Of a DNA stretch of 64,000 nucleotides, positions 8,434 to 16,859 are shown piece by piece (the first letter of the stretch is position 1; each line of letters begins with the position of its first letter). Position numbers and translations under genes: made by a program. The notes beneath the pieces are model-generated. The model was not told the origin of the DNA, made no database searches, and worked only from the letters and a program-made list of their open reading frames with translations. The stretch lies in NCBI RefSeq assembly GCF_014204945.1, contig NZ_JACHMN010000003.1, positions 2,294,001 through 2,358,000 on the forward strand, written 5' to 3'. The DNA is from Allocatelliglobosispora scoriae. Its GTDB lineage: Bacteria; Actinomycetota; Actinomycetes; Mycobacteriales; Micromonosporaceae.

Positions 8434-9679
8434 TCTGTCTGACCTCACCACCGAAGCGGCGAGCCGCGACGCCGCCGACCCCCTGGCCCACCTGCGGGAC
8501 CGGTTCGACCTGGACCCGGACGTCGTCTACCTCGACGGCAACTCCCTCGGCGCCCTCCCGCGCGGTGTCGCCGAGCGGGTCGCCGAGGTGATCACCAAGG
8601 AGTGGGGCCGGGACCTGATCCGCTCCTGGTTCGGCAACGGCTGGTGGACCGCGCCCGAGCGGGTCGGCGACAAGATCGCCCCGATCATCGGTGCCGCGCC
8701 CGGCCAGGTCGTCGTCGGCGACTCGACCAGCGTCAACCTCTTCAAGGCGCTCGTCGGGGCGGCCCGGCTGGCGCTGCCGGACGACGGGCCGCCGCCGGGA
8801 GGCGCCGAGGCGAGCACGGGCGGCGGGGCGTCGAACGCCCGGACCGAGCTGCTCGTCGACGACGAGACCTTCCCGACCGACGGCTACATCGCCTCGTCGG
8901 CGGCGGAGCTGACCGGCCTGGTCCTGCGCCGGGTGCCCGCTGCCGGGCTCGCGGCGGCGATCGGACCGCAGACGGCGGTCGTCCTGGCGAACCAGGTGGA
9001 TTACCGCAGTGGCACGCTGCTCGACCTCGCCGAGCTGGCCCGGGCGGCCCGGGCGGCGGGCGCGGTCGTCGTGGCGGACCTCTGCCACAGCGCGGGCGCG
9101 CTGCCCGTCGGGGTCGACGCGCTCGGGATCGAGCTCGCCGTGGGCTGCTCCTACAAGTATCTCAACGGCGGGCCGGGCGCACCCGCCTACCTGTATGTGC
9201 GGGCTGACCTGCAGTCGCGCTTCCGGCAGCCGCTCTCGGGCTGGCACGGGCACGTCGAGCCGTTCGCGATGCGGACCGAGTTCGAGCGGGCGGGCGGCAT
9301 CGTCGCCGGCCGGGTCGGCACGCCGGAGATCCTCTCGCTGGTCGCGCTCGACACGGCGCTCGACGCCTGGGCCGGGGTGGAGATCGAGGCGGTCCGGGCC
9401 AAGTCGATCGCGCTCACCGACTTCTTCCTGCGCTGCGTGGACGAGCTGGTCCCGGCCGGTGCCGTGGCCTGCGTGACGCCGGTCGAGGGGGCCCGGCGGG
9501 GCAGCCAGATCGCGCTCGCCTGCGCCGACGCGGAGCGGGTGATGGCCGAGCTGACCGAGCGCGGCATCATCGGCGACTTCCGCCCGCCGGACCTGCTGCG
9601 CTTCGGGTTCGCCCCGCTCTACCTGCGCTACGCCGACGCGCTGCGCGCGGCGACCGTGCTCGCCGAGGTGCTGGGGTGA
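8426..9679 (+). CDS. kynU: Kynureninase
   Basis: A 417-residue PLP enzyme of fold type I that cleaves L-kynurenine to anthranilate and alanine. The opening YLDGNSLGALP, the Asp of VVVADLCHSAGA (residue 218) and the Schiff-base Lys244 in CSYKYLNGGPG are all present. Residues about 120-138 form a Gly/Ala/Pro-rich insertion in a surface loop. The ATG at 8426 overlaps the end of the dioxygenase gene by 8 bases, which fixes the start and implies translational coupling. The gene ends with a GTGA overlap into the formamidase. Confidence 0.95.
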   Translation: MSDLSDLTTEAASRDAADPLAHLRDRFDLDPDVVYLDGNSLGALPRGVAERVAEVITKEWGRDLIRSWFGNGWWTAPERVGDKIAPIIGAAPGQVVVGDSTSVNLFKALVGAARLALPDDGPPPGGAEASTGGGASNARTELLVDDETFPTDGYIASSAAELTGLVLRRVPAAGLAAAIGPQTAVVLANQVDYRSGTLLDLAELARAARAAGAVVVADLCHSAGALPVGVDALGIELAVGCSYKYLNGGPGAPAYLYVRADLQSRFRQPLSGWHGHVEPFAMRTEFERAGGIVAGRVGTPEILSLVALDTALDAWAGVEIEAVRAKSIALTDFFLRCVDELVPAGAVACVTPVEGARRGSQIALACADAERVMAELTERGIIGDFRPPDLLRFGFAPLYLRYADALRAATVLAEVLG

Positions 9680-10479
9680 TCGTGCAGTCGGAGGAGGACG
9701 CCGCGTTCGCCCACGCTCCCGTGCCGCCGCAGGAGACGGTTCGCTACGGCCCGCATCAGGACCAGGTCGTGGACCTCTACCACGCCGGTGACTCGGGTGC
9801 CCCGATCGCGATCCTGCTGCACGGCGGCTTCTGGAAGCAGGAGTACGACCGCAGCCACCTCACCCCCTTCGCCGCCCACCTCGCCGACCGGGGCGTCACG
9901 GCGGCGCTCGCGGAATACCGCAGGGTCGGCGTCGACGGTGCCGGCGGCTGGCCGAGGACCTTCGACGACGTCGCGGCGGCCGTCGACACGGTCGTCGACC
10001 TCGCCGGGGACCGCCCCGTCGTCCTCTTCGGACACTCGGCGGGCGGGCACCTCGCCCTGTGGTCCGCGGCCCGGCACCAGCTCCCCGCCGACGCGCCCGG
10101 GCACCGGTCGGGTCCGCTGCCGCTGCGGCGCGTGGTCGCGCTGGCCCCGGTCGCGGATCTCGTCTCCCACCTGCGCCGGGTGCCCTCGCACGCGACGATC
10201 GTGGGCCTGCTCGGCGGGGTGCAGGACGGCGCGGCGAACCTCGCTTACGCCGACCCGCTGACGCTGCTGCGCGAGCACGGCTCGACGGGCCTCCCGACGG
10301 TCCTGTTGCACGGTGCCCTCGACCGGGAGGTGCCGCCGGAGCAGTCCGAGGTCTATGCCGCGGCCGACGACACGGTGCGGCTGCGGATCCTGCCCGGGAT
10401 CGGCCACTACGCCCCGATCGACCCCGACACCGCGGCCTGCGAGCTGCTGGTGGCGGAGTTGCGCCAAACGGAGGTGTGA
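9676..10479 (+). CDS. Alpha/beta-hydrolase, probable kynurenine formamidase (arylformamidase)
   Basis: A 267-residue alpha/beta hydrolase. It has the HGGFWK oxyanion motif of the bacterial HGGxW arylformamidases, nucleophile Ser in GHSAGGH, an Asp in ALDREVP and a catalytic His in GIGHYAPID. Its position directly after kynA and kynU, with a GTGA overlap, supplies the missing step N-formylkynurenine to kynurenine. The activity is inferred from context plus the HGGFW motif. It is not the metal-dependent KynB fold, so I leave the symbol blank. Confidence 0.85.
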   Translation: MIVQSEEDAAFAHAPVPPQETVRYGPHQDQVVDLYHAGDSGAPIAILLHGGFWKQEYDRSHLTPFAAHLADRGVTAALAEYRRVGVDGAGGWPRTFDDVAAAVDTVVDLAGDRPVVLFGHSAGGHLALWSAARHQLPADAPGHRSGPLPLRRVVALAPVADLVSHLRRVPSHATIVGLLGGVQDGAANLAYADPLTLLREHGSTGLPTVLLHGALDREVPPEQSEVYAAADDTVRLRILPGIGHYAPIDPDTAACELLVAELRQTEV

Positions 10480-10509
10480 TGCCGCAGGCCGATCGCGTAG
10501 CTTCATGCC

Positions 10510-10812
10510 GTGGCTGTCAATCCTGGTAAGGCTGTGCTCGGTCTCCTGCTGGGCCTCGGCGGGCACGCGCTCGCCTTCGCGGGCGGGTTCGTCGCGGCCC
10601 GGCTGACGACACCGTCACCCGGTGGCGGCTTCGAGGACCTCGCCAACGTCGTCGGCACCTTCATCCTGATCGAGGTGCTGCTGGTCTTCGCCGCTCTGGG
10701 AGTCGGCATCGGGCTGATGCGCCGGGGCCGGGTGGATCTGGGCGGCGGCATCATCGGCGGCTGGCTACTCGGCCTGGCGGCCCTCCTGGTCCTGGTGCAG
10801 GTCAACTCCTGA
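10510..10812 (+). CDS. Small membrane protein
   Basis: A 100-residue protein with three hydrophobic segments (residues about 8-30, 43-68 and 78-98). I do not recognise a family. GTG start, no obvious ribosome site. It follows the kynurenine operon by 30 bases and is convergent with the metal-receptor gene, 4 bases away. Confidence 0.6.
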   Translation: MAVNPGKAVLGLLLGLGGHALAFAGGFVAARLTTPSPGGGFEDLANVVGTFILIEVLLVFAALGVGIGLMRRGRVDLGGGIIGGWLLGLAALLVLVQVNS

Positions 10813-10816
10813 CCCC

Positions 10817-11575
10817 TCACCGCGGTCGGGCGGCGCCGAGCTGATCGGTGAGCACGGTCCGGGCTTCGGCGAGGCTGGGGCCTCCCCAGGTGAGGTGGCG
10901 GCCGGAGACGAGCGCGCAGTCGATCCCGGGGAACGCCTCCGGCCCGTCGGCGGCGGTGAAGGCGTAGGGCTCGTCGGGCAGCACCACCAGCTCCGGGGCG
11001 AGCGCCAGGATCTCGTCGAGGGACGGCCGCGGATAGCGGTCGGTCCCGTCGAGGAGGTTGCGACAGCCGAGCCGCCGCAGCAGGTCGCCGGCGAAGGTGT
11101 CGCCGCCCAGCACCACCCAGGGCCGCCGCCAGACCGGCACCACCACGGTGATCTCCGGTGCCGGCGGCGGCTCCGCCCACGCGTCGCGTGCCCGGGCGAG
11201 CCACGGCGGCCGGTCCAGCCCGAGCGCGGTGAGCATCCGGTCCAGCGAGTCCAGGGCCGACGGCAGGTCCCGCGGGTAGGTCACCCAGACCGGCACCCCG
11301 GCCGCCTCGATCGCCTCGACGTCCTCGCGGCGGTTCTCCTCCATGTTGGCGAGGACCAGGTCCGGTCCCAGGTCGAGCAGCGCCCCCACGTCGGGGTATT
11401 TCGTGCCGCCGACCCGGGGCAGGCCGAGCTCGGCGGGGTGGGTGCAGTAGTCGGTGGCACCGGCGAGCAGCCCCGGCGCGGTCACGGCGACCGCCTCGGT
11501 GAGCGACGGGACCAGCGAGACCACCCGCCGCGCGGCGCGGGGCACCGCCACGTCACGGCCGAGGTCGTCGAGCAT
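10817..11575 (-). CDS. Helical-backbone metal-receptor (BtuF/TroA-like) protein without signal peptide
   Basis: A 252-residue protein with the BtuF-type layout: RRVVSLVPSLTEAV at the N-terminus, GGTKYPDVGALLDLGPDLVLA in the first lobe, and LAPELVVLPDEPYAF in the second. Periplasmic members bind vitamin B12 or iron-siderophore for ABC importers. This one has no signal peptide or lipobox and no importer genes nearby, so it may act in the cytoplasm or represent the cobalamin-binding-like subgroup. It lies 6 bases after the arginase-family gene in a leftward operon. Confidence 0.75.
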   Translation of the reverse strand: MLDDLGRDVAVPRAARRVVSLVPSLTEAVAVTAPGLLAGATDYCTHPAELGLPRVGGTKYPDVGALLDLGPDLVLANMEENRREDVEAIEAAGVPVWVTYPRDLPSALDSLDRMLTALGLDRPPWLARARDAWAEPPPAPEITVVVPVWRRPWVVLGGDTFAGDLLRRLGCRNLLDGTDRYPRPSLDEILALAPELVVLPDEPYAFTAADGPEAFPGIDCALVSGRHLTWGGPSLAEARTVLTDQLGAARPR

Positions 11576-11581
11576 CGCCCG

Positions 11582-12328
11582 CTACGCCCCGAGCAGGTCG
11601 TCGGTGAAGGGACGCAGGATCTCGGCGCTGCGGTGGCCGGGGTACCAGGTGCAGGCGATGCCGACCGCCACGACCCGGCCCGTCGCCACGATCGCCGCCG
11701 CGGCACCCATCACCTCGGCGAGGCTCGGCCCGCCGGGCACCGGGAAGCGCAGCCCGGGCACATCGTCGGGGCTCGCCACGTCGAGGTCGAGGTGCAGGTA
11801 GATCGGGCCGTCGGGCAGCACTCCGGCCGCGATCTCGCTGACGGGCCGCACGGTGATCGCCGAGGACTCCAGGTACGCCGCCTCCGGCGGGTCGAGGTCG
11901 CGGGCGTCGACGAGCAGCACGTCGGTCTCGGGGACCGGGCGCAGGCCCAGACCGGTCGCGATGAGCTCGGGGCGGTAGCCGGTGAGGACCCGCAGCGGCA
12001 TCCCGCCGATGTAGCCCGACGCGGTGGTCTCGACGGTCTGCACGTCGCCGTGCGCGTCGAACCAGACGATCGCGGGGGCGATCCCGGCGCGCTGGAGCCC
12101 GGCCACCACCCCGAGCGACGTGGTGCAGTCGCCGGAGTAGACCTCCGGGCGCCCGCCGCCCGCGACGATCGTGCCGACCGTCTCGGCGACGTGGTCATAG
12201 AGGACGGTCAGACGCTCCCAGATGGAGCCGTCCGGCAGCTCCGCGGTGACCACGGTGGAGGGTGCCGACGGGATGTCGAGCCCGGCCAGGTGCTCGTCGA
12301 GGTGGTAGGGGACAAGGATCCGATTCAC
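11582..12328 (-). CDS. Arginase/agmatinase-fold protein with a variant metal ligand
   Basis: A 248-residue ureohydrolase-fold protein. The motifs WFDAHGDV (Asp91, His93, Asp95) and HLDLDVASPD supply most Mn2+ ligands. The first motif reads YSGDCTTSLG, so Cys68 replaces the usual His of GGDHS. Substrate therefore cannot be assigned among arginase, agmatinase, formiminoglutamase or a non-catalytic relative. The GTG at 12326-12328 is chosen because the fold starts there; no strong ribosome site is visible. It is co-transcribed with the metal-receptor gene downstream. Confidence 0.75.
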   Translation of the reverse strand: MNRILVPYHLDEHLAGLDIPSAPSTVVTAELPDGSIWERLTVLYDHVAETVGTIVAGGGRPEVYSGDCTTSLGVVAGLQRAGIAPAIVWFDAHGDVQTVETTASGYIGGMPLRVLTGYRPELIATGLGLRPVPETDVLLVDARDLDPPEAAYLESSAITVRPVSEIAAGVLPDGPIYLHLDLDVASPDDVPGLRFPVPGGPSLAEVMGAAAAIVATGRVVAVGIACTWYPGHRSAEILRPFTDDLLGA

Positions 12329-12484
12329 CGTTCGACCGTATCCGTACAGCGCACGCGGCGGATCGATCGGGGTGGCGCGCCGGAGCGATACCTGTCGGAT
12401 ATCAGCCACAAAAATGTGCATATCGTGCAAATTTGCCATTCGTTGGGCTCTGCGTCAGGAACCGACCGTCCACGAGGGGATATC

Positions 12485-13000
12485 ATGCCGCGTTTTCGAT
12501 CATCCGCATTCGTCGCGGGGCTCTGCTCGGCGCTCGCGGTGCTCGTCGGCGGCCTGCTCGTCGGTGCGACCACGGGACGGGAACCGGCGCTGGCGAGGGC
12601 GGCCGAGCGGGGCGGCCCCGGCTACGGCTCCTCCTCCGGCCCGTCGCCGACGCCGTCGCGCACTCGGTCGCGTACCCCCTCGCCCGGATCTTCGATCCTG
12701 TCGCCGAGCGCGAGCGTGACCGCGTCGGTGACACCGCGCGGCACGGCCTCGCCGCTGCGCAAGTCCTCCGCGAGCGTCTCGACCAGCCCGCTCGCCGAGT
12801 TCCCGCCACCGCCACCGCCGAGGGTGAGCGGGTCGCCGGGGGAGGGGCTGGCGGATTCGGCGACGCCGAGCCCGGGCCCGGGCCTGCCCGCGACCGGGCG
12901 GCCGATCGCCGGGCTCGCCGTCACGGGCGGACTGATCGCGCTGGTCGGAGCGGGTCTGCTGATCGGTGCCCGACGGCTGCGCCGCCGAGCCGACCGCTGA
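12485..13000 (+). CDS. Sortase-anchored surface protein (LPATG), Ser/Pro/Thr-rich
   Basis: A 171-residue exported protein with a signal peptide (AFVAGLCSALAVLVGGLLVGA), then about 80 residues of Ser/Thr/Pro-rich low-complexity sequence including a run of six prolines, then a sorting signal: LPATG, a hydrophobic helix (LAVTGGLIALVGAGLLIG) and the charged tail RRLRRRADR. It is predicted to be cleaved by sortase and linked to cell wall, acting as a spacer or stalk. GAGGGG precedes the ATG. The upstream gap (12345-12480) is AT-rich and probably holds its promoter. Confidence 0.8.
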   Translation: MPRFRSSAFVAGLCSALAVLVGGLLVGATTGREPALARAAERGGPGYGSSSGPSPTPSRTRSRTPSPGSSILSPSASVTASVTPRGTASPLRKSSASVSTSPLAEFPPPPPPRVSGSPGEGLADSATPSPGPGLPATGRPIAGLAVTGGLIALVGAGLLIGARRLRRRADR

Positions 13001-13008
13001 CCCGTCCC

Positions 13009-13060
13009 GTTGCGGCACGGCGTGGCCAGATCGCGATGCCACGCCGTGCTGCACAGCGTG
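13009..13060. repeat. Family B palindromic repeat, copy 2
   Basis: Arms GTTGCGGCACGGCGTGG and CCACGCCGTGCTGCACAGC around a short centre. It follows the LPATG gene directly and is more diverged than the other copies. Confidence 0.6.
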
Positions 13061-13149
13061 GACTGAGGGGAAAGTGAGCATTTAGGAATATCACGGCATT
13101 TTGTCCGTTAGGTTGGCCGCAAGGGAGCCGATCTCACGGAGGTGCTCAG

Positions 13150-14619
13150 GTGAGCGCAATGGATGTCCCCGCCGACGGCGTCGGGAAACCCGCCGTCGCG
13201 GCGCAGGTCAGAGCACCGGCGTTGAACTACATCTCGTGGATCGCACTCGCGATGATGACGACGAGCTCCGTGGCGAGCCTGCGGGCAGCGCCATCGATGG
13301 CCGTCTACGGCCTAGCGTGCGTCTTCCTCTACCTGCTGCCCGCGCTCGTCTTCCTGCTGCCGACCTCGCTCGTCTCGGCGGAGCTGGCGTCGGGCTGGAA
13401 GGGCGGCGTCTACAACTGGGTCAGCCAGGGCCTCTCGCCGAAGATGGGGTTCCTCGCCGTCTGGTGCCAGTTCGCCATGACGATCTTCTATTATCCCAGC
13501 CTGCTGGCGTACGTCGCGAGCACGCTCGCCTATGTCTTCAACCCCAAGCTCGCCTCCAGTGGACTGTGGACGGCCCTGGTCATCATGGTCTGCTTCTGGA
13601 CCGGCGTCTGGGTGTCGTCGCAGGGCACCAAGTCGGTCGCGGGGCTCGCCAGTGCCGGGTTGATCATCGGTACGCTCGTCCCCGGCGCCATCCTGCTGGT
13701 TCTCGGCGCGATCTTCCTCGGCCAGGGCAACACCTCGGCCGCGCCGATGGACGCCGCCCACCTCCTGCCGGCGTGGACCGGCATCGCCAGCCTGGTGCTG
13801 ATCGTCAACAACTTCCTGTCCTATTCGGGCATGGAGATGAACGCCGTGCACGTGTCGTCGCTGAAGAACCCGGCCAAGGAGTTCCCGAGGGCGATGTTCC
13901 TGGCGATGGGGCTGGTGCTGGCGATCTTCATCCTGCCCGCGCTGGTGATCTCCTGGGTCGTGCCGTCGCAGGAGATCAGCCTCACCTCCGGCGTCATGCA
14001 GGCCTTCGACGCGGTCTTCAGCCAGTTCAACCTGAACTGGATGACCCCGATCCTCGGCATCATGCTCGTCGTGGCATCGCTCGGCGGCATGCTCACCTGG
14101 CTCGCCGGACCGTCGAAGGGACTGCTGCTCGTCTCCCGGGAGAACGGCTACCTGCCGCCCTTCCTGCAGAAGCTCAACAAGCACGGCATCCAGCAGAACA
14201 TCCTCGTCGCGCAGGGCGCCGTCACCACGGTCATCGCGCTGCTCTACGCCTTCATCCCCGACGTCTCCAGCGCCTACTGGATCCTGTCGGTCATCACCAC
14301 GCAGGTCTACCTCATCGTCTACCTGCTGATGTTCGTCTCGGCGGTGAAGCTGCGGCGGACCAAGCCCGACCACCCGCGCGGCTTCCGGGCACCGGCCCTG
14401 GTGCTGCTCTGCGTCGTCGGCTTCGTCGCCTCGATCGCGGCGCTGCTGATCGGATTCGTGCCGTCGTCTCAGTTCGGCGGGGGCAGCACCATCACCTATG
14501 TCGCGATCGTCGGCGGCGGGCTGCTCATCGTGGGCCTGCTGATCCCGTTCCTCTTCTACACGATGCGCAAGCCGTCCTGGAAGACCGCGGATCCCGCGAC
14601 CACGCAAGCGATCGAGTGA
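13150..14619 (+). CDS. APC-superfamily amino acid permease (glutamate:GABA antiporter-like)
   Basis: A 489-residue protein with about 12 transmembrane helices. Conserved pieces include LVSAELASGWKGGVYNWVSQGL (helix 2 region), FLSYSGMEMNAVHVSSLKNPAKEFPRA, and SRENGYLPPFLQKLNKHGIQQN. These match the GadC/GABA branch of the APC family, which exchanges or imports amino acids or amines at the plasma membrane. Substrate is not determinable. GTG start with GGAGG upstream. A small membrane-anchored protein follows 13 bases later. Confidence 0.85.
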   Translation: MSAMDVPADGVGKPAVAAQVRAPALNYISWIALAMMTTSSVASLRAAPSMAVYGLACVFLYLLPALVFLLPTSLVSAELASGWKGGVYNWVSQGLSPKMGFLAVWCQFAMTIFYYPSLLAYVASTLAYVFNPKLASSGLWTALVIMVCFWTGVWVSSQGTKSVAGLASAGLIIGTLVPGAILLVLGAIFLGQGNTSAAPMDAAHLLPAWTGIASLVLIVNNFLSYSGMEMNAVHVSSLKNPAKEFPRAMFLAMGLVLAIFILPALVISWVVPSQEISLTSGVMQAFDAVFSQFNLNWMTPILGIMLVVASLGGMLTWLAGPSKGLLLVSRENGYLPPFLQKLNKHGIQQNILVAQGAVTTVIALLYAFIPDVSSAYWILSVITTQVYLIVYLLMFVSAVKLRRTKPDHPRGFRAPALVLLCVVGFVASIAALLIGFVPSSQFGGGSTITYVAIVGGGLLIVGLLIPFLFYTMRKPSWKTADPATTQAIE

Positions 14620-14632
14620 GAGGGGCAGGCAC

Positions 14633-15076
14633 ATGTCGTCGACATTCTCCGATCCGCGCAAGCAGCGCATGGTGGCGTACGTGCTGCTCGGCGCCGTGAC
14701 CCTGATCGCGATCGTCTCCGGGCTGGTGATCTTCAACGGGGCGAAGGCGACCAAGCAGGCCAACACCAAGGCGAGCGAGCTCGCGACCGAGCTGACGGCG
14801 GCCGGGCTGCCCGCGCCGGACCAGCAGCAGATCGCCCGGGCACTCGGCAGCGACGGCGGCGCCGCCTGCAGCGATCCGAGCAACTCGCTGAAGCGGGCGA
14901 TGCTCTACGCCGGCATCACGAACGGCGCCGCGGGACCCGGGCAGCGCCCGGTCATCGGCGACTCGAAGATCGTCCAGGGGCAGCGCCTGATCATCAAGGT
15001 CTACTGCCCGGACCAGCTCGCCGACTTCGACAAGCTCGTCGCCGACCTCGATTTCGACGACGTGATCAACGACTGA
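14633..15076 (+). CDS. Membrane-anchored protein of unknown function
   Basis: A 147-residue protein with one N-terminal helix (VAYVLLGAVTLIAIVSGLVIF) acting as a signal anchor and an outer domain with a Cys pair (GGAACSDPSN and IKVYCPDQ) that could form a disulfide. GAGGGG lies upstream of the ATG. The 13-base spacing from the APC permease suggests one transcript and a possible accessory role. No family recognised. Confidence 0.65.
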   Translation: MSSTFSDPRKQRMVAYVLLGAVTLIAIVSGLVIFNGAKATKQANTKASELATELTAAGLPAPDQQQIARALGSDGGAACSDPSNSLKRAMLYAGITNGAAGPGQRPVIGDSKIVQGQRLIIKVYCPDQLADFDKLVADLDFDDVIND

Positions 15077-15112
15077 ATAACACCAACTCTTCAAGAGTTG
15101 CGGGGATCTTGG
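15077..15112. repeat. Family A palindromic repeat, copy 2
   Basis: AATAACAC, then core CAACTCTTCAAGAGTTG, then CGGGGATCTTGG, immediately after the TGA of the upstream gene. Confidence 0.8.
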
Positions 15113-15156
15113 GCGCGGTTCGGCGCGGGGTTTGCGCACGGGTTGGCGCACGGTTT

Positions 15157-15192
15157 TAGGAGCAACTCTTGAAGAGTTGCGGGGATCTTGGG
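15157..15192. repeat. Family A palindromic repeat, copy 3, abutting the M20 peptidase start
   Basis: TAGGAG, then CAACTCTTGAAGAGTTG, then CGGGGATCTTGG. Its G-rich right end runs into the likely ribosome-binding stretch (GGGGGAG) of the next gene, whose ATG is 12 bases further on. Confidence 0.8.
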
Positions 15193-15203
15193 GGAGCAGC
15201 GGG

Positions 15204-16859
15204 ATGAGTACGGGGTTGCGGGAGCGGGTGGCCGGGCTGATGCCGGGCGTCAAGGGCGAGCTGGCGGAGCTGGTGGCGATCACCTCGGTCGCCGACCCGA
15301 GGCAGTTCCCGGCGGCGGAGTGCGATCGGGCCGCCCAGTGGGTCCTCGACCGGTTCGCCGAGGTCGGCTTCACCGGGCTGCGGCTCGAGCCCACCGCCGA
15401 CGGGAGCAAGGCCGTCTACGGCGAGCGGCCGGGACCGGCGGGCGCGCCGACGGTGCTGCTCTACGCCCACTACGACGTGCAGCCGCCGCTGGACGACGAG
15501 GCGTGGCGGACCCCGCCGTTCGAGCTCACCGAGGTCGACGGCCGGTGGTACGGCCGGGGCACCGCCGACTGCAAGGGCAACATCCTGATGCACCTCACGG
15601 CGTTGCGGGCGCTCGGCGATGACGTACCCGTCGGGCTGAAGCTCATCGTCGAGGGCTCGGAGGAGCAGGGCACCGGCGGCCTGGAGGACTTCGTCCCCAA
15701 GCACAGGGAGCTGCTCCAGGCCGATGCGATCCTCGTCTGCGACACCGGCAACGCCGCCGTCGGCGAACCCGCCGTCACGTCCAGCCTGCGCGGCCTCGCC
15801 AACGTGATCGTCACCGTCGAGGCACTCAGCTCGGAGATGCACTCCGGCATGTTCGGCGGCGCCGCACCCGACGCGCTCGCCGCCCTGATCCACATGCTCG
15901 CCACCCTGCGCGACGCCAAGGGCAACACCACGATCGACGGCCTGGACGGCACCGGGGTCTGGGAGGGCACCGAATACCCGCCCGACCGCTTCCGCAGCGA
16001 CGCCAACGTGCTCGACGGCGTCGACCTGCTCGGCGACGGCCGGGTCTCGGACATGCTCTGGGCCCGCCCCGCCGCGACCGTGCTCGGCATCGACTGCCCG
16101 CCGGTCGTCGGCTCGGCCGCCGCGATCCAGCCGCACGCCAAGGCCCGGATCAACCTGCGGGTGCCGCCCGGCATGGACCCCGTCACGGCGCAGGACGCCC
16201 TGATCGCGCACCTGGAGGCCGCGGCGCCGTGGCACGTCAAGGTCACGGTGGAGCGTGAGTCGTCCGGCTCGCCGTTCGAGGCCCGCACCGGCGGCCCCGC
16301 CTACGCCGCACTCGACGAAGCGATGACCGAGGCCTACGGCAAGGGGTTCACGACGCTGGGGCAGGGCGGTTCGATTCCACTGTGCAACGTCTTCGCCGAC
16401 GCCTACCCTGAGGCGGAGATCATCCTCATGGGAGTGGAGGAGCCGTTGACCCTCATGCACGCGCCCAACGAGAGCGTCGCGCCGAGCGAGATCGAGCACA
16501 TGGCGCTCGCCGAGGCCCTCTTCCTGCAAAAATACGCCGAGGGCCGCAGGAGCTTCGCGGAGCGCGCCGCGGCGCCTGGACTGAGGAGCGCAGCGACGAG
16601 GGAAGGCGGCGCGCAGGGGCGCGCGGAGCGGAGCGACCCGGGGACTGAGAGCTTCGCGGAGCGCGCCGCGGTGCCTGGACTGAGGAGCGCAGCGACGAGG
16701 GAAGGCGGCGCGCAGGGGCGCGCGGAGCGGAGCGACCCGGGGACTGAGAGCTTCGCGGAGCGCGCCGCGGTGCCTGGACTGAGGAGCGCAGCGACGAGGG
16801 AAGGCGGCGCGCAGGGGCGCGCGGAGCGAAGCGACCCAGGAACAGGAACAGCAGCATGA
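15204..16859 (+). CDS. M20-family metallopeptidase (dipeptidase) with tandem-repeat C-terminal tail
   Basis: A 551-residue protein. Residues 1 to about 449 are a normal-length M20 dizinc peptidase: YAHYDVQP (His89, catalytic Asp91), TADCKGN (bridging Asp122), EGSEEQGTGG (Glu153/Glu154) and a C-terminal LMHAPNE His. It is predicted to hydrolyse dipeptides in the cytoplasm. Residues 450-548 are three copies of a 33-residue unit (SFAERAA..GLRSAATREGG..), encoded by a 99-bp tandem repeat unlike any M20 domain. The start at 15204 follows GGGGGAG; a longer frame upstream would translate repeat family A. The stop overlaps the M24 gene (ATGA). Confidence 0.85.
   Translation: MSTGLRERVAGLMPGVKGELAELVAITSVADPRQFPAAECDRAAQWVLDRFAEVGFTGLRLEPTADGSKAVYGERPGPAGAPTVLLYAHYDVQPPLDDEAWRTPPFELTEVDGRWYGRGTADCKGNILMHLTALRALGDDVPVGLKLIVEGSEEQGTGGLEDFVPKHRELLQADAILVCDTGNAAVGEPAVTSSLRGLANVIVTVEALSSEMHSGMFGGAAPDALAALIHMLATLRDAKGNTTIDGLDGTGVWEGTEYPPDRFRSDANVLDGVDLLGDGRVSDMLWARPAATVLGIDCPPVVGSAAAIQPHAKARINLRVPPGMDPVTAQDALIAHLEAAAPWHVKVTVERESSGSPFEARTGGPAYAALDEAMTEAYGKGFTTLGQGGSIPLCNVFADAYPEAEIILMGVEEPLTLMHAPNESVAPSEIEHMALAEALFLQKYAEGRRSFAERAAAPGLRSAATREGGAQGRAERSDPGTESFAERAAVPGLRSAATREGGAQGRAERSDPGTESFAERAAVPGLRSAATREGGAQGRAERSDPGTGTAA
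16551..16847 (+). repeat. Three tandem 99-bp repeats, in frame
   Basis: Units begin at about 16551, 16650 and 16749. They are nearly identical: single changes such as GCGCCTGG to GTGCCTGG, and drift at the end of unit 3. Each unit has internal short palindromes (GGAGCGCAGCGACGAGGG, GCGCGCAGGGGCGCGCGGAG). The period is an exact multiple of three, so the peptidase frame stays open. The end of unit 3 leads into the start region of the next gene. Confidence 0.95.

Noticed and set aside
15132-15203. Longer N-terminus for the M20 peptidase
   Set aside because: The extra residues are a translation of family A copy 3; the ATG at 15204 has its own ribosome site.
16551-16847. Possible CRISPR array
   Set aside because: Three contiguous 99-bp units without unique spacers and in frame with a peptidase. 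It is a coding tandem repeat.
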